NCBI GenBank assembly: GCA_010909165.1 | Contig: MU008201.1 | Span: 124,001 to 188,000, forward strand | DNA: 64,000 bases | From: Anthoceros angustus | Taxonomy: Eukaryota > Streptophyta > Anthocerotopsida > Anthocerotales > Anthocerotaceae | Direction: 5' to 3' | In this document: piece after piece, positions 13,371 to 25,700 of the stretch | How positions within the stretch are numbered: position 1 is the first letter of the stretch | Layout: each line of letters opens with the position of its first letter | Made by a program: the position numbers and the translations under genes | Notes under the pieces: model-generated | What the model was told of the DNA's origin: nothing | The model's database searches: none | What the model saw: the letters and a program-made list of their open reading frames with translations, nothing else

Positions 13371-14705
13371 ATGGAGAAACCGTACTTGCTGCTCTACATG
13401 CTCCGCGGAAGCTTTCACGATCTGTTTGCGGCATCAGCGGAGGACATGGATGCCGATCTGTGGGGTGGTCTTCCGGGTGAGCTCCTCTGCAAGGTGCTGC
13501 AGATGCTTCCTGCTGCGAGCCAGTTGAGGTTTCGTGCCGTCTGCAAGGGATGGAATTCGCTGCTCTCGTCTCAGGGATTCCGCTCAGCGAGTGTGAATCT
13601 AGGCCGGGACAGGGCGTCTTTCACGCATTCCGAGCAGGCTCTGTTGTGCGGGTTTCAGATTAAGCCGGGGCAATATGAATGGGGGGAGCAGCATTCCTCC
13701 ACCTCCCCTCACAGGAGCTCATTCTGCACGTCGCAGTACACGGTGTACCGGGTGGACCTGTCCTTCCTCCCGGCCTGGGCGCAGAACTGCGAGCAGGTGT
13801 GCGGCAGGGCGAGGTGGAAGCGGTTTGTGGTGGCGAAGCGGGGCCTGGTCTGCATCCGGGGCTGCGAAAGGGACGTGGACGGCGGGATCAGCAGGTGCGC
13901 AATGTGCGTGTTGAATCCGCTAACCAAGGAGTGCAAGGAGCTCCCGGATTTGGATCTCCAGCCGGAGTTGCCGTGGGCCTTGGAGATGGAGGTGGACCCC
14001 GGGCCTGGGGCTGGATTTAGGGTTTACGTGGTTTGCAACACGGAGGAGAACAGATTCTACCACTTCTGGGTGGTGTGTGTGTACTCGTCGGTTACGGATT
14101 GCTGGAGTATCACGCACTGTCAGCCGATTCCTGCAGACACGCACAGGCAGAATCCTAGGTTTGATTATGTGGTGAGCAACGGGGTGTTGTATAGGTACGG
14201 GTCTGGGAATCTGCTTCGGTACAGCATGGATGAGCACATGTTTGAGTGGCATGTCGGGGCTGCTGTCCCTGCTGTGAATGAGTTGGACAGTCAGTTTTAT
14301 CTGGTGGAGCATCATGGGAGCGTGCTGTTTGTAGGGCAGGTGTGGCATGCTGATTATCTGACGTATGCGCTATGGAAGTTAGAGGTCGGCAGCATGGTGT
14401 GGGTTCAGATTTCGGTTTTGCCCAAGGAGATGATGGATAGGGTGGGTGGGTGTCACAGAGAGGAGGAGCAGTGGAAGTCTTGCAAATTTTTAGACAATGT
14501 AATGGTTGCAGGCGACTTTGTTTTTCTGGTTCTTCGTGTGGAGTATTCCAAGTTGAGGGCTCATTTGGTTGCTTACAATCTTTTAGAAGGAAATTGGCAG
14601 GTGTTTTTGCGTAATGAGCCTTCGTACCCGTTTTTCGTTGATTCGTATGGCTTCCTGGAACCGATGCTAAGCTTTCATATGCTGTGCCATGGAATCGTGA
14701 GATAG
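13371..14705 (+). CDS. F-box protein, single exon
   Basis: Probable substrate-recognition subunit of an SCF ubiquitin ligase. From the Met at 13371 the protein has 444 residues. The frame is open from 13263, but the 36 residues before this Met look unstructured. The F-box lies at about residues 30-70, with LWGGLPGELLCKVLQMLPA and LRFRAVCKGWNSLL carrying the usual Leu-Pro and Arg-x-Val-Cys-Lys-x-Trp pattern. A C-terminal beta-rich region follows, with CVLNPLTKECKELPDL and repeated hydrophobic strands like the F-box associated or kelch-like domains of plant F-box proteins. No intron is needed, as is common in this superfamily. Met at 13446 is an alternative start right before the F-box. Target unknown. 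Confidence 0.9.
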   Translation: MEKPYLLLYMLRGSFHDLFAASAEDMDADLWGGLPGELLCKVLQMLPAASQLRFRAVCKGWNSLLSSQGFRSASVNLGRDRASFTHSEQALLCGFQIKPGQYEWGEQHSSTSPHRSSFCTSQYTVYRVDLSFLPAWAQNCEQVCGRARWKRFVVAKRGLVCIRGCERDVDGGISRCAMCVLNPLTKECKELPDLDLQPELPWALEMEVDPGPGAGFRVYVVCNTEENRFYHFWVVCVYSSVTDCWSITHCQPIPADTHRQNPRFDYVVSNGVLYRYGSGNLLRYSMDEHMFEWHVGAAVPAVNELDSQFYLVEHHGSVLFVGQVWHADYLTYALWKLEVGSMVWVQISVLPKEMMDRVGGCHREEEQWKSCKFLDNVMVAGDFVFLVLRVEYSKLRAHLVAYNLLEGNWQVFLRNEPSYPFFVDSYGFLEPMLSFHMLCHGIVR

Positions 14706-14897
14706 TGAATGCATTGGTGAGCCAAGCCTGAACACAGAACAGTACAGTGGATTTTGGATTAACATTGTTTGCCTGTCTACAAAAGATGTAACCTTGTCAC
14801 TCAGTTTTTTGAACAAGTCATGGTCACTCTAAAGCTTTGGAAGACACACAACAAAACGGCCAGTTTGTGATTTGGGTGGATGGATCTTCCAAGACCC

Positions 14898-15652
14898 TTA
14901 ATCCGAGTCGTCATTGTTGAAGATGGCGTCAAAGACGATGGTCAGAGCAACCGCAAACGCGGTGTCAACATGAGGTGCGACGGTCAGGCTGTAGTGGTCT
15001 TCGCCGGTGAAGAACTTGGTAGCGTCGTGGAAGGCTCCTTTGCGCTGGACAGTTGCCACAGTATCCTCTCCATGGAGGACCTGGAAGTTCTTTGCCCGAA
15101 AGTCCCCTCGCACATTGAGGTAAGGCTCCGTTCCGAACTCGTGGATGATGACATCTGCGTGAGCCTTGAGGGCCAGGATCTTGTCCCTGACGCTGGCTAG
15201 CAGGGTCTCACCATCTGCAGCGTAAATGTGCCAGGTTCCGTGCAACGAAACCGTTTTTTTGCTGATGACGGCAATTGCCTCATTGTTCCTGTCGTACAAC
15301 GTCTTTTTCTGCACAGGTCAGACAGGAGCATCAGCGCATAAGCTTGCAACAACCCAAAACCTTGAGGCCACATCTGCAGGAGGATGAAGTGCGCGCACCT
15401 CATGGAAAGAGAAGGTCTTGCCCTCCAGCTTAAATGCATCCTGTCCCTCGGCATCTTTGATTCCGAAGGAGTCTGACAGGCTGAACACCTGAAAATGCCA
15501 CATCCATCACAGCAACTTCAAGCTCGGTGGTGCAATTCAGGCATCAGCAACAAGGTTCATAGAGGAGTCGCAGTACGAACCTTCTCCTGGAGCTGGAATA
15601 CAGTCTCACAGGGTTCCACATAAGCTGGCGAGATCACTACCAAGGGAGCCAT
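14898..15652 (-). CDS. LURP-one-related protein, copy 1
   Basis: Member of the LURP-one/tubby-C-like family (DUF567), twelve-stranded barrel proteins of which some act in plant defence. Three exons join in frame: 15652-15581, 15488-15399 and 15308-14898, giving 190 residues, typical for the family. The N-terminus MAPLVVISPAYVEPCETVFQ is the family opening. FSLSDSFGIKD, SLHGTWHIYAADGE, NFQVLHGEDTVA and the C-terminal YSLTVAPHVDTAFAVALTIV follow, ending with an acidic tail. The second exon is exactly 90 nt, the same as in copy 2. It is one of a tandem pair in the same orientation with a third broken copy at 50.4 kb. No frameshift is seen. Confidence 0.93.
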
Positions 15653-16293
15653 GTTGTGTGCAAAGACTGGGCCTGCTCGAAGCTCTCCCAAGACCTGAAG
15701 TAGCTGCCTCCTCCACTTGCTGCACGACTTTGATCCTGCTCCTTGCTGCTGCTGCTGAAAAGGGAGCCACCGCCTTTAACAGCAGTGGGTAGGAGGATGA
15801 GACGCACGCAAGCACGGATCATTGGATATTCGCAACTCTGGGTTGTGCACCCATGTTCAGACTATTTTAGTATGCTAAACTGTAGAACACTGAGGCTGAC
15901 CAGGCCGGATCTGCAGTGGTGACCTTCTGTGTTGCAACCACATTGGCTTCGTATAACTCATCTTACAGGAATGGAAGGTTTCCAACAAGTTGTTCTCCCT
16001 CGATCTGGCAAGCAGGATCATTAAAGTCTGACTCTATCCGTCCAGCATATCCAAAGAACATACGTAAATCCAATGAACCTGACACTTATTTCATCCAATG
16101 AACGAACATGTAGTACAAACTAGTACACCACCGACACTGCTTTGCCTTGGGGCAGCGGATAGCAACGGCTCGCTGCACAATGTGACAGTGTCCGGGGCAG
16201 CAGCACCGCAACTCATGAGTGTAATGTACATACAGAGGGGAGGTTGCCTATGTACAAAGTGATGAGCATATTCACAAAGCCCTCAGACATATT
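15653..16293. promoter_or_regulatory. Spacer between the two LURP-one genes
   Basis: This 641-bp spacer holds the presumed promoter of copy 1 and the 3' UTR of copy 2. No repeat or conserved frame was recognised. Confidence 0.4.
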
Positions 16294-17114
16294 CTACTGG
16301 TTGTCAGAATTGAACATAGCATCAAAGGTCACTGCCAGAGCCACAGCGAATGCTTGGTCCACATTTGGTTTCACGGTCAGGCTGTAGCTGTCATTGCCAG
16401 TGAAGAGCTTCACGGCGTCCTTGAAGATGCTCTTCCGCTGAACGCTTGCTACAATGGTGTCCCCTCGAAGGATCTTAAAATTCTTTGCTAGGAAGTCTCC
16501 CTTCACTGTGAGGTAGGGTTCCTCTCCAAACTGGTGGACGATCACAGTTGCATGAGACTTGAGAGTGAGCAGCTTCGCTTTGATGCTGGCCAGCAGATTG
16601 CGGCCGTCTCCAGAGTAGATTTCCCAGGTCCCGTGGAGCGAAATCAGCTTCCTCTTCATGACCGCCACAGGCTGCCCGTACCTGTCGAGCAGAGTCTTGG
16701 TCTGCAGGGAGCCCAGAGAGCAGATTAAGCACACCTTTGTGTAACATTTTCACGAAGCGCCCGTCCCGCATTTCAACAAAAATAGATCACCACAGAAGCT
16801 CACATCGTGCAAGGAGATAACGTGGCCTTGAAGCTTGAACATGGGAACGCCATTGATATCCGTGATATCAAACGAGTCTGCCAAGCTGAATATCTGTTTA
16901 CCGAAGGTTGCATGTTTAGCAAGATGTTCAAACATTCAGCATCTCAGAGCAAACAGTTGGTCACGATCCAGATCTGAGCGTCTGACACCAGAAAAATTCC
17001 CGAATTCACAGACCTAAAACTGTCAACCGTGCGCACCTTCTCTTGCAGAGCGTAGCCGGTCTCAAAAGGAGCCACATACGCTGGAGAGATCACAACCAGA
17101 GGTGCTGCAGCCAT
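16294..17114 (-). CDS. LURP-one-related protein, copy 2
   Basis: Second tandem LURP-one gene. Exons 17114-17037, 16893-16804 and 16701-16294 join in frame to 191 residues. MAAAPLVVISPAYVAPFETG, IFSLADSFDITDINGVPMFK, SLHGTWEIYSGDGR, NFKILRGDTIVASV and VDQAFAVALAVTFDAMF align with copy 1 throughout. Exon 1 is 78 nt against 72 nt in copy 1; exon 2 is 90 nt in both. An in-frame Met at 17132 is a possible alternative start, but the family normally begins at the Met used here. Splice sites are at the same positions in both copies, so the pair arose by tandem duplication. Confidence 0.93.
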
Positions 17115-18548
17115 GTCTGAAACTCTCCGCACTCTTTCTCCTGCCGTAATTGCTTCCGCCGCAAAATCCCGACACTGACAAATGGCAGCACCTCAAATGC
17201 GCGAGCTTCAGCTGCAGATCGTGTTCCTGTTCTGTGCTGTGCTCTCTTCCCTCCTGTGCCTCCGGTGCCTCCTATGCTTGCGCTGAGCCAGCCTAATGCC
17301 GGTGTTAAAAGCCGCGGACAACCCGAATGTGAAGCAGCTGCGAAAGGCTCCAGTTCCAGAATCTCCAAACTCGGTAGCACCTCCACGCGCTCTCTCGCCG
17401 TGGCAAGTGAGTAAAATTCCTGGAAACCACATGCACATGTCGTCTTGCTGAAGTCAGTAGCCAAACCTGGAGCTCGCACTGTACCGACACGGTGTAGCCA
17501 CTCGTAGCCGGACATTGCTCCATTCCCCGAACTCGGTGACGCGTTAAACAATAAATTCCTTGGAAGCCAGAAACTTGTCTTGCTCATGTCAGCATCCGAA
17601 TGTCCAGGGCTCGCTGTGCCGACACGCTTTGCTCCATGACCCGTTGGGTCCAAGTTTACCAATGTGCCCTACCTACTATACCTTCTCCTGATCTCAGGTT
17701 GCAGGGACAAACCTGACCCATAGTCTTCTGCCCACACAGCACATCATCGTTTTACATCTCAAATGGTTGCATATAGACTTACGCTAACCATGTGAGATAT
17801 CCCGTCTAACAGTCTAACAGGTTGGTTGTTGTGACAAACGATTCAAGGCAGCAGCTCAAACAGGTCCCTTGGAAGGTTCTATCGAAAATTCCTCCCCTCA
17901 CAATGTTATACTGCAGTGTCCCCCCGCCCGGTCAGTTAGTCCATCGGTTCCGAAGATGACAGCGGATTCTGACAATCCCTCACTCACCTCATCCCTGCCA
18001 GCCAAGGTGATCTTCTCCTTCTTGAACACCTGCGACTCGAACTCCACATCCACGCCCCAGGTGCCCGGCGACGACACCACAGTCTTTTCGCAGAGGTTGC
18101 AGCCATCCCCCCCTATCCGAGCAGGCATTGGTGGAATCTTGGTGCCGGAATGGGATGGGTGGGTTTTCTGCAGGGGAAGGATCTGTGTTCTGCTAACTTA
18201 AGAGCACTTCGGCATTCGGAAGTGATGAAGTGAGTGAGTGAGTGGTGTGGCATGGTTGCTGGTTTTGGAATCACGGGACTGCTGGCATTGAGGCTTAGAG
18301 TGGTCTTCCTTGGCACAGTGAAGGGAGTCAACAATGGCCTTCACATATGAGGCAGCAGTTGTGCAGAGGAATACGGCAGGTGCAGGCAAATCTGGACACC
18401 CTGGTTGCTCAGGCAACTTCGTTCATGCAAGGTAGACGGTCAAGGTTGGCATCCAGCAAGACCAGATATCTGCAAATTATTGCGGAGCAGTAAGCAAGTA
18501 GGAATTCTGAGGTAGAGGAGCGTGACTTATAGGAAGGTAGCTCTGCGT
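17115..18548. repeat. LURP-one upstream region, duplicated at 50.7-51.4 kb
   Basis: This is the presumptive promoter region of LURP-one copy 2. It matches 50,661-51,436 in the same orientation. Shared landmarks are TGGAGCTCGCACTG, CCACTCGTAGCC, GACGCGTTAAAC versus AACGCGTTAAAC, GTGGCATGGTTGCTGG, CCTTCACAT and GAGGAGCGTGA versus GGGGAGCGTGA. Within it, 17,400-17,650 contains two diverged copies of the same 130-bp segment. A small open frame on the minus strand at 17,898-18,128 has a Cys-x2-Cys pair but no recognised homology, so I did not call it a gene. Confidence 0.8.
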
Positions 18549-18554
18549 CTGCGA
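18549..18554. repeat. Left target-site duplication CTGCGA
   Basis: Six bases CTGCGA abut the outer end of the left terminal inverted repeat. The same six bases abut the right end at 50,252-50,257 in direct orientation. A paralogous site at 51,437-51,442 has a single CTGCGA in the same local context. Confidence 0.88.
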
Positions 18555-18581
18555 TATGGAATACCGATCTCGTCACACGGG
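18555..18581 (+). repeat. Left terminal inverted repeat, 27 bp
   Basis: Starts TATGGAATACCG and ends CACACGGG. It is the exact reverse complement of 50,225-50,251. Inside the 27 bp the ends diverge, although both carry a GGAATCTTTTC motif within the next 150 bp, which suggests a longer ancient inverted repeat. Confidence 0.9.
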
Positions 18582-18929
18582 CCCTTTAGGGTTTTTTTCC
18601 ATTGTGACCAAAGAAGTTTTCCGGCCGCATACGGCGGGAAAACTTCTGGTGCCACACACTTGACGACATCGGTCGTTCGCGCCTGCCCCTCGTGTCCCGA
18701 TCTCGTCACTAATGGTGTTTGTGTCAGGAATCTTTTCTGGTTGTGTGACACACAATGTTTTCGTTTTAGGGCTGTGAGGGCATGGGCCATCGGACATCCT
18801 TCGCATGACCCCATCTGCCCGTCAGTTTGCCCGTCAGTTTGCCATCACGGAACCGTCACCAGGGCTTGATGGGAGATAGCGTGGAGGAGGCACAAGGGCT
18901 GTATGCTGCGGCGGGCATATACAGCGCTC

Positions 18930-20960
18930 GATAGCGCAGGTGCGCCATGTACGCCTGGCTATCGCAGCCATCCAGGCGTCGTGCGCACAAGGGGCCAGCC
19001 ATACAGGCCTCACGCGGTAGCGCACACCATCTTCACACAACCAGCCTTTACATTCCACCACAACAAAGCCACCACTGGGCTCAACTCTGAAAACGCCAGA
19101 ACAAACAAATCCAAATTGTCACCGCTCCTGTGTCATGGTGAGCGACAAAATGTCACCGCCTCCTGTGTCATGGTGAGCGACAAATCAATTTTCCGCCACA
19201 CCTAGCTCACTCCGGAAGGCTGCAACTTACACGCCTCACACCTCGTGCACCATGCAGCAGGTGATGGCCGCCCACGCCCACGGGTGGCTTCAGCCTCCGC
19301 CCACCGTGGAGGTATTCGCAATGCGCCTCGCGCGCTGGCTATCGCAGCCATCCAGGCGTCGTGCGCTGAGGCCAGCCATACGGGCCTCGCGGTGGCGCAC
19401 ACCATCTTCAGAACCGGCCTTTACATTGCACCACAACAAAGCCACCACCGGGCTCAACTCTCAAAGCGCGAACAAACAAATCCAAATTGTCACGCTCCCG
19501 GTCATGGTGGCGCACAAAATGTCACCGCTCCCGGTCATGGTGGCGCACAAATCAATTTTCTCCTACACCTAGCTCACTCCGGAAGAAGCCAAATCTGGGC
19601 CACACGCCCCTCACACCTCGTGCACCACGCCCCGGGGGTGATGGCCGTCCACGCCCAGGGGTGGCTTGACCTCGTCCGGTGGAGGTATTCGCAATCGTCC
19701 CCTGCTCACACTCCCTGCAGTGTTGTTAGTGCCATGTGCACGATACATGTCCGGAGGAAGTCCATGTCCCGCAATCCTTTGCATATGCATTGTCCTCGCC
19801 ATCTGCGGTTCTGCACAACCACAGTGGCCCATACGAGCCTTCCCGTGCTCGCACAAATGGCGCTGGCGCGCCCTCCCTCCACAATGTCAGAACTCATGCA
19901 TAAAATGAATGGACAGCCAGCTTGCTCACCGCTCGGCAATTCTATGCGAGTGGTGGCATCTCGGGGCCACGTTTTGTGCATACCGAGGGCCACCCACATC
20001 GAACTCCTCGCCATCGCCCTCCTCACCATATGCGGGTGCACCCACCCTTGTAGTCGACCTTCTTCTTGAATGCGAGCAGCACATGGCGGGAATGTCTCGG
20101 CTGCCTCGATCTTCCGCACCGGTGCCTATTCCATACCGCCTCCAACGCCGAGCTCCGCCTCATCGTGGGCATGAAGGTCAAGGTGGAATGGATGCTGTGG
20201 GTTGGTGATGTCCAGTCACGCTCCCGGTCATGGTGGCGCACAAAATGTCACCGCTCCCGGTCATGGTGGCGCACAAATCAATTTTCTCCGGCCTACACCT
20301 AGCTCACTCCGGAAGAATCGCCGTCTGGGCCACACGCCCCTCACACCTCGTGCACCAGACCGCAGCGGGGTGATGGCCGTCCACGCCCAGGGGTGGCTTG
20401 ACCTCGTCCTTGGTGGAGGTATTCGACAATCGTCCCCTGCTCCCACTCCAGAGTGTTGTTAGTGCCATGTGCACGATACATGTCCGGGAGGAAGTCCATG
20501 TGCAATCCCTTTGCATATGCATTGTCCCTCGCCATCTGCGGTTCTGCACAATGATGGCCCTAGTCAGTTCCCGTGCACACAAATGGCGCGATCGCCCTCC
20601 TCCCTCCACAATGTCGTAACCTCTGAGACAAAATAAATGGACAGGCGACTGCGATTTGCTCACCCGCTCGGCAATTCTATGCGGGTGGTGGCATCTCGGG
20701 GGCCACGTTTTGCATCTTGAGGCCACCACATCGAACTCCTCGCCATCGTCCTCCTCACCCCCATATGCGGGTGCACCCACCCTTGTAGTCGACCTTCTTC
20801 TTGGAATGCGATGCGAGCACATGGCCGGAATGTCCCTGGCTGCCACGATCTTCCGCACCGGTGCCTATTCCATACCGCCTCCAACGCCGAGCTCGCCCTC
20901 ATCGTGGGCATGAAGGTCACGTCAGGAATGGATGTGCCGGTTGGTGATGTCGATTGCTCC
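18930..20960 (+). repeat. Local direct duplications, block A
   Basis: Three diverged copies start near 18,930, 19,330 and 20,215. Anchors are GGCTATCGCAGCCATCCAGG, CAACAAAGCCACCACYGGGC, the doubled phrase CGGTCATGGTGGCGCACAAA, CACCTAGCTCACTCCGGAAG, and then GTTGTTAGTGCCATGTGCAC in the two longer copies. Open frames here are on both strands and differ between copies. I see no conserved protein. Confidence 0.85.
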
Positions 20961-22739
20961 TCACCATATCCATCATGTACCCTTGTAGAGGAATGCCCAC
21001 TTCTCTCCCAAGGACCGCCAAATGCTCAATCCTCGCAACCATCCCGCATTCATCGACTTCACCACATCAGCATAAGGAAAACGCACTACCTCCTAACTTT
21101 TACCGGTTGTGCATGAGGGGCCGCGGATGAAGTTGCTTCCATGTGCCCTTGGCCTCGCTCGGTTCATATCCGCCTATTAGGTTGTGCTCTGCTGCGTAGT
21201 CCGACCGAATCATGATGCCCAAACTTCCTCACCGCTTCCACATAGGCGTTGAAAATCGCTGCGGATGCCCAAACTTCCTCACTTGCTTCCACATAGGCGT
21301 TGAAAATCGTCGTTCCCGCTTGTTATCCTCCAAGACCAACTGGGGACGTAATGGGTTGCCCCATCTATGGCCCGTGCACTCAAGTAGAATTGGTACATCT
21401 TGTCATAAAACTGCGCACAAGGCAACATGCAGCCACCGATCGTGCACAACTCCCGCAATCACTTCCGCACCGAATCGCGAACATCGCATGCCCCTCGCTC
21501 ACGCACTTACAATCCATATGCCACATGTACATGGGTGTCGCATTGGTGTCTTGGGCCAGCGGATGCGCATCGCCGACTGTCGCTATGTGCTCCGGCCGCA
21601 TCAAACGCAGCCCGGCCACTGCCTCCTTGGGATTTCGATTCCATCCAGCCAGCCCGCCGCACGAATCGTATTCCGGCATTCACGCCGTGCGGTTTATGGG
21701 TGTGTGCGTGGCACCGCGGCACACCTCCTCCACGGACAACCTCCCATACACCCCGCGCCATGCCGTGCCGATGCAGAGCCTCGTCACCGTGCTCAAGGCT
21801 GACCTAGCTCCGCTGGTAGGCCTTTCAATGGCCTCCCCGCTGCGTGCACCAAATCATAGCTTATGGCGCAAGCGCCCGCCGCCTCCTATGCATCCCTTCA
21901 TCTCCACCTTCCAGCCCCTCATCCCCCGCCTCGCACGAATTGCCTCAAGTTTTCACCGTCCGATGATGATGGGCTTCGCCATGACCTCGATGCAGCCTGT
22001 GGCCGGGCGCACGCCACCATCTTCCTTCTTCGTCGCTGCAAGGCCGCGCCAGCGTCCATGGGCACCCTTCACTGCGCCCACGTGATGGCCAAGGTGGAGA
22101 CTGGCCTCAACACCTCCGCACTGCTACCTACTCTCCAAATGAGCGCTTTTCCTGCCCATGCGCCTTCCTCCCGCTCAAACCCCAAATGCACCTCCTCCAC
22201 AGGGCGCCGATTTCGATCCTCCTAACACTTTCCGCCGAGAAATATGTCCGCCGCCAAGGGTTTCGACGACGCTCGATCATTGCTACCGCCGAGATCGATT
22301 TTGTTCCACGGACGGTCCGCCAGCGCTTGCGGGCGGGTTTCACACCGCATCTCAGCCGAAGTAGATCGCCCGCAGCAAGTTCGTGGCGCGCCCAGCTATC
22401 ACGGTTTTTTTGCTTCCGTTTCATTCATTGTTTGAAGTGCGAACAAGTGCACTCCACTTCCAAACCAACAGACGCACACACACGCCGGTGAACAATCTAG
22501 AATGGGCCTTCTCGCCGCAGTGCATACACACTTGCCTGCTCGCATGCGGGCCATCGACAATTGTCGGCGGCCTCTCCCTCGCTAATCTTCAGTCGCCCGC
22601 TCGCAAACCCGCAAATGTAACCTCGCCGCCTTACCTCAATGCGCAGGGTTCCACGACGGTCCTCGGCGAACAAAAGGCATGGATCTTCCATATCGCGTAT
22701 CCCGCGGCGACTTCATTGTGTGGCATGCCCCGATGATCG
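20961..22739. other. Element interior, mostly single-copy
   Basis: GC-rich sequence without a supported gene. One 50-bp direct pair lies at about 21,218-21,315, around CCCAAACTTCCTCAC and CATAGGCGTTGAAAATCG. Open frames of up to 261 codons occur but have low-complexity Pro/Ser/Arg composition expected of noncoding GC-rich DNA. Confidence 0.5.
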
Positions 22740-25700
22740 TCACATGCTTCCGTTTGGAATACTCCCTCTTCGCTCGATTCAAGTCCATGTAACATATGAA
22801 ATGCTCCGTCTGCTGTACACGAACGGCAATGACGCGCCCACAAAAATTGTGTTGATCCAACTCCTCGGGAGGATGCTCAATGTCCCACACAAACGAGCCT
22901 CACCGCTTCCACGGCCTCCTCCGCCGCGGGGTCTTGGCCCAGTGCACATGTGACGCCGTCCCATTCCGCCCAACCGCCTCACCACTAGCTTCCAACTCCA
23001 CTTCTCCGATTGCGTAACATCCATCGCTATCATTCCCTCCACTGCGACCATAGGGTGCCATCCAACCGCCTCCACTTTCGAACGATTGCCGGCGCCTTCT
23101 GTGACTAAAACTCCCGTAAGCCTCCATTGACTTCTCAGAGCATGGTCACGGTGGCGTTCCTATCTCGATGGTCGCACGCAGATTGCAACCGCCTTCGCGA
23201 AGATCCACAACGGCACCAACGTGCCGCTTGGCGCTGCTCCAAAGATTCCGTGCCCATGCGTGCATGACACACCGCCCACCGAGGCACCTTGACTCCACCT
23301 CCAACCCTTCGGGGGCACAACTGCCTTCCACAAGATAAATGAAATCTTTGTGCATTGCGGACAATGGAACCTCAATACCATGAGTACCCATTTCCCGGAC
23401 CGCATCGTGCCACATTTCGCCTCCGGCATGTACGCTCGCACATGCGAGTCGGTGGAGTGGATTTGCCGGGACTCTCCCACTCCCACACCGGCTCCACCGC
23501 CCCGAGCTGCGAGCCACCGCCGCCCACGGCCTCCTCCGCGCCCGCCGTCCGCGCATGTGCCGATCGCTGTGAGCGCTTCCGGAGGCGTTCGCGCCGGACG
23601 GTCACATGCTTCCGTTTGGAATACTCCCTCTTCGTTCGTTTGAAGTCCATGTAACATATGAAATGCTCCGTCTGCTGTACACGAACGGCAATGACGCGCC
23701 CACAAAAATTGTGTTGATCCAACTCCTCGGGAGGATGCTCAATGTCCCCACACAAACGAGCCACTCATGTTCCACCGCCGCCGCGGGGTCTTGGCCCAGT
23801 GCACATGTGACGCCGTCCCATTCCGCCCAACCGCCTCACCACTAGCTTCCAACTCCACTTCTCCGATTGCGTAACATCCATCGCTATCATTCCCTCCACT
23901 GCGACCATAGGGTGCCATCCAACCGCCTCCACTTTCGAACGATTGCCGGCGCCTTCTGTGACTAAAACTCCCGTAAGCCTCCATTGACTTCTCAGAGCAT
24001 GGTCACGGTGGCGTTCCTATCTCGATGGTCGCACGCAGATTGCAACCGCCTTCGCGAATTGCATCCACAACGGCACCAACGTGCCGCTTGGCGCTGCTCC
24101 AAAGATTCCGTGCCCCATGCGTGCATGACACACCGCCACCGAGGCACCTTGACTCCACCTCCAACCCTTCGGGGGCACAACTGCCTTCCACAAGATAAAT
24201 GAAATCTTTGTGCATTGCGGACAATGGAACCTCAATACCATGAGTACCCATTTCCCGGACCGCATCGTGCCACATTTCGCCTCCGGCATGTACGCTCGCA
24301 CATGCGAGTCGGTGGAGTGGATTTGCCGGGACTCTCCCACTCCCACACCGGCTCCACCGCCCCGAGCTGCGAGCCACCGCCGCCCACGGCCTCCGCCACC
24401 GCCGTCCGCGCATGTGCCGATCGCTGTGAGCGCTTCCGGAGGCGTTCGCGCCGGACGGTCACATGCTTCCGTTTGGAATACTCCCTCTTCGTTCGTTTGA
24501 AGTCCATGTAACATATGAAATGCTCCGTCTGTACACGACGGCAATGAGCGGCACAAAAATTGTGTTGATCCAACTCCACAGGAGGATGCTCAATGTCCCA
24601 ACGCGAGCCTCACGCATGTTCCACTGCCGCTGTGGCCCGGTCCGAGCACATGTAAGCCGGTCCCATTCACCGCCTCACCACTAGCTTCCAACTCCACTTC
24701 TCCGATTGCGAACATCCGCCGCTATCATTCCCTCCACTGCGACCATAGGGTGCCATCCAACTGCTTTCCTCCACTTTGAGCAGCGGTGATTGCGAAAAAG
24801 GCGTCCTTCTCGTGAAAACTCCCACACGAAGCCTCCATTGACTTCTCACGAGCATGGTCACGGTGGCGTTCCTATCTCGATGGTCGCACGCAGATTGCAA
24901 TCCACGCTCTTGCGGTGCATCCTGGCACCAACGTGCCATGCCGATTCTTTGGCGCGTTCCGGCATTCCGTGCGTGCATGACGCCGAGGCACCTTGACTCC
25001 ACCTCCAACCCGGACCTCAATGGTGGGCCATCATCCTCTCCACGGTAATGAAATCTTTGTGCATTGCGGACAATGGAACCTCCAATACCATGAGTACCCA
25101 TTTCCCCGGACCAGCATCGTGCCACACATTTCTCGACCTCCCCGGCTGTGCCATGTACGCTCTCGCACATGCGGAGTCCGTGGAGTGGATTTGCCGGGGG
25201 CTCTCCCACTCCCACACCGGCTCCACCGTCGCCCGAGCTTCCGCGAGCCACCGTCGCTTCCACGGCCTCCTCCGCGCCCCCGCCGTCCGCGCATGTGCCA
25301 GCGATCCTGTTTCGCGTGGAGCGCCTTCCGGCAAGGACGGCGTTCCGCCTCCCGGGCAGTCAGTAGCAAAACGCGCCCGATGACCACTCGCCCGGTGCAA
25401 CCTCCCGCCCAACATCATGCCGCCGCCGCCGCCGCCGCCGCCGCCTTCCTCCACTTCGCCGACCGCTTGCGGCGCTCCGCGCATCCCTCCACTGCGACCA
25501 TAGGGTGCCATCCAACTGCTTTCCTCCACTTTCGAACGACGGTGATTGCGAAAAAGGCGTCCTTCTCGTGACTAAAACTCCCGAAGCCTCCATTGACTTC
25601 TCACGAGCATGGTCACGGTGGCGTTCCTATCTCGATGGTCGCACGCAGATTGCAATCCACGCTCTTCGAATTGCATCCACAACGGCACCAACGTGCCATG
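22740..25700 (+). repeat. Local direct duplications, block B (about 860-bp period)
   Basis: Copies begin near 22,740, 23,598, 24,456 and, in part, 25,490. Anchors are TCACATGCTTCCGTTTGGAA, CATGTAACATATGAAATGCT, TTGTGTTGATCCAACTCC, TAGGGTGCCATCCAAC and CATGGTCACGGTGGCGTTCC. The first two copies are almost identical over 150 bp. A trinucleotide CCG run is at 25,421-25,446. A minus-strand frame reading EELDQHNFC...EHFICYMD is retained in three copies. Confidence 0.88.

Noticed and set aside
18582-18600. Telomere-like CCCTTTAGGG near the left terminus
   Set aside because: Only a single copy of the plant telomere hexanucleotide-plus-one is present, so there is no array.
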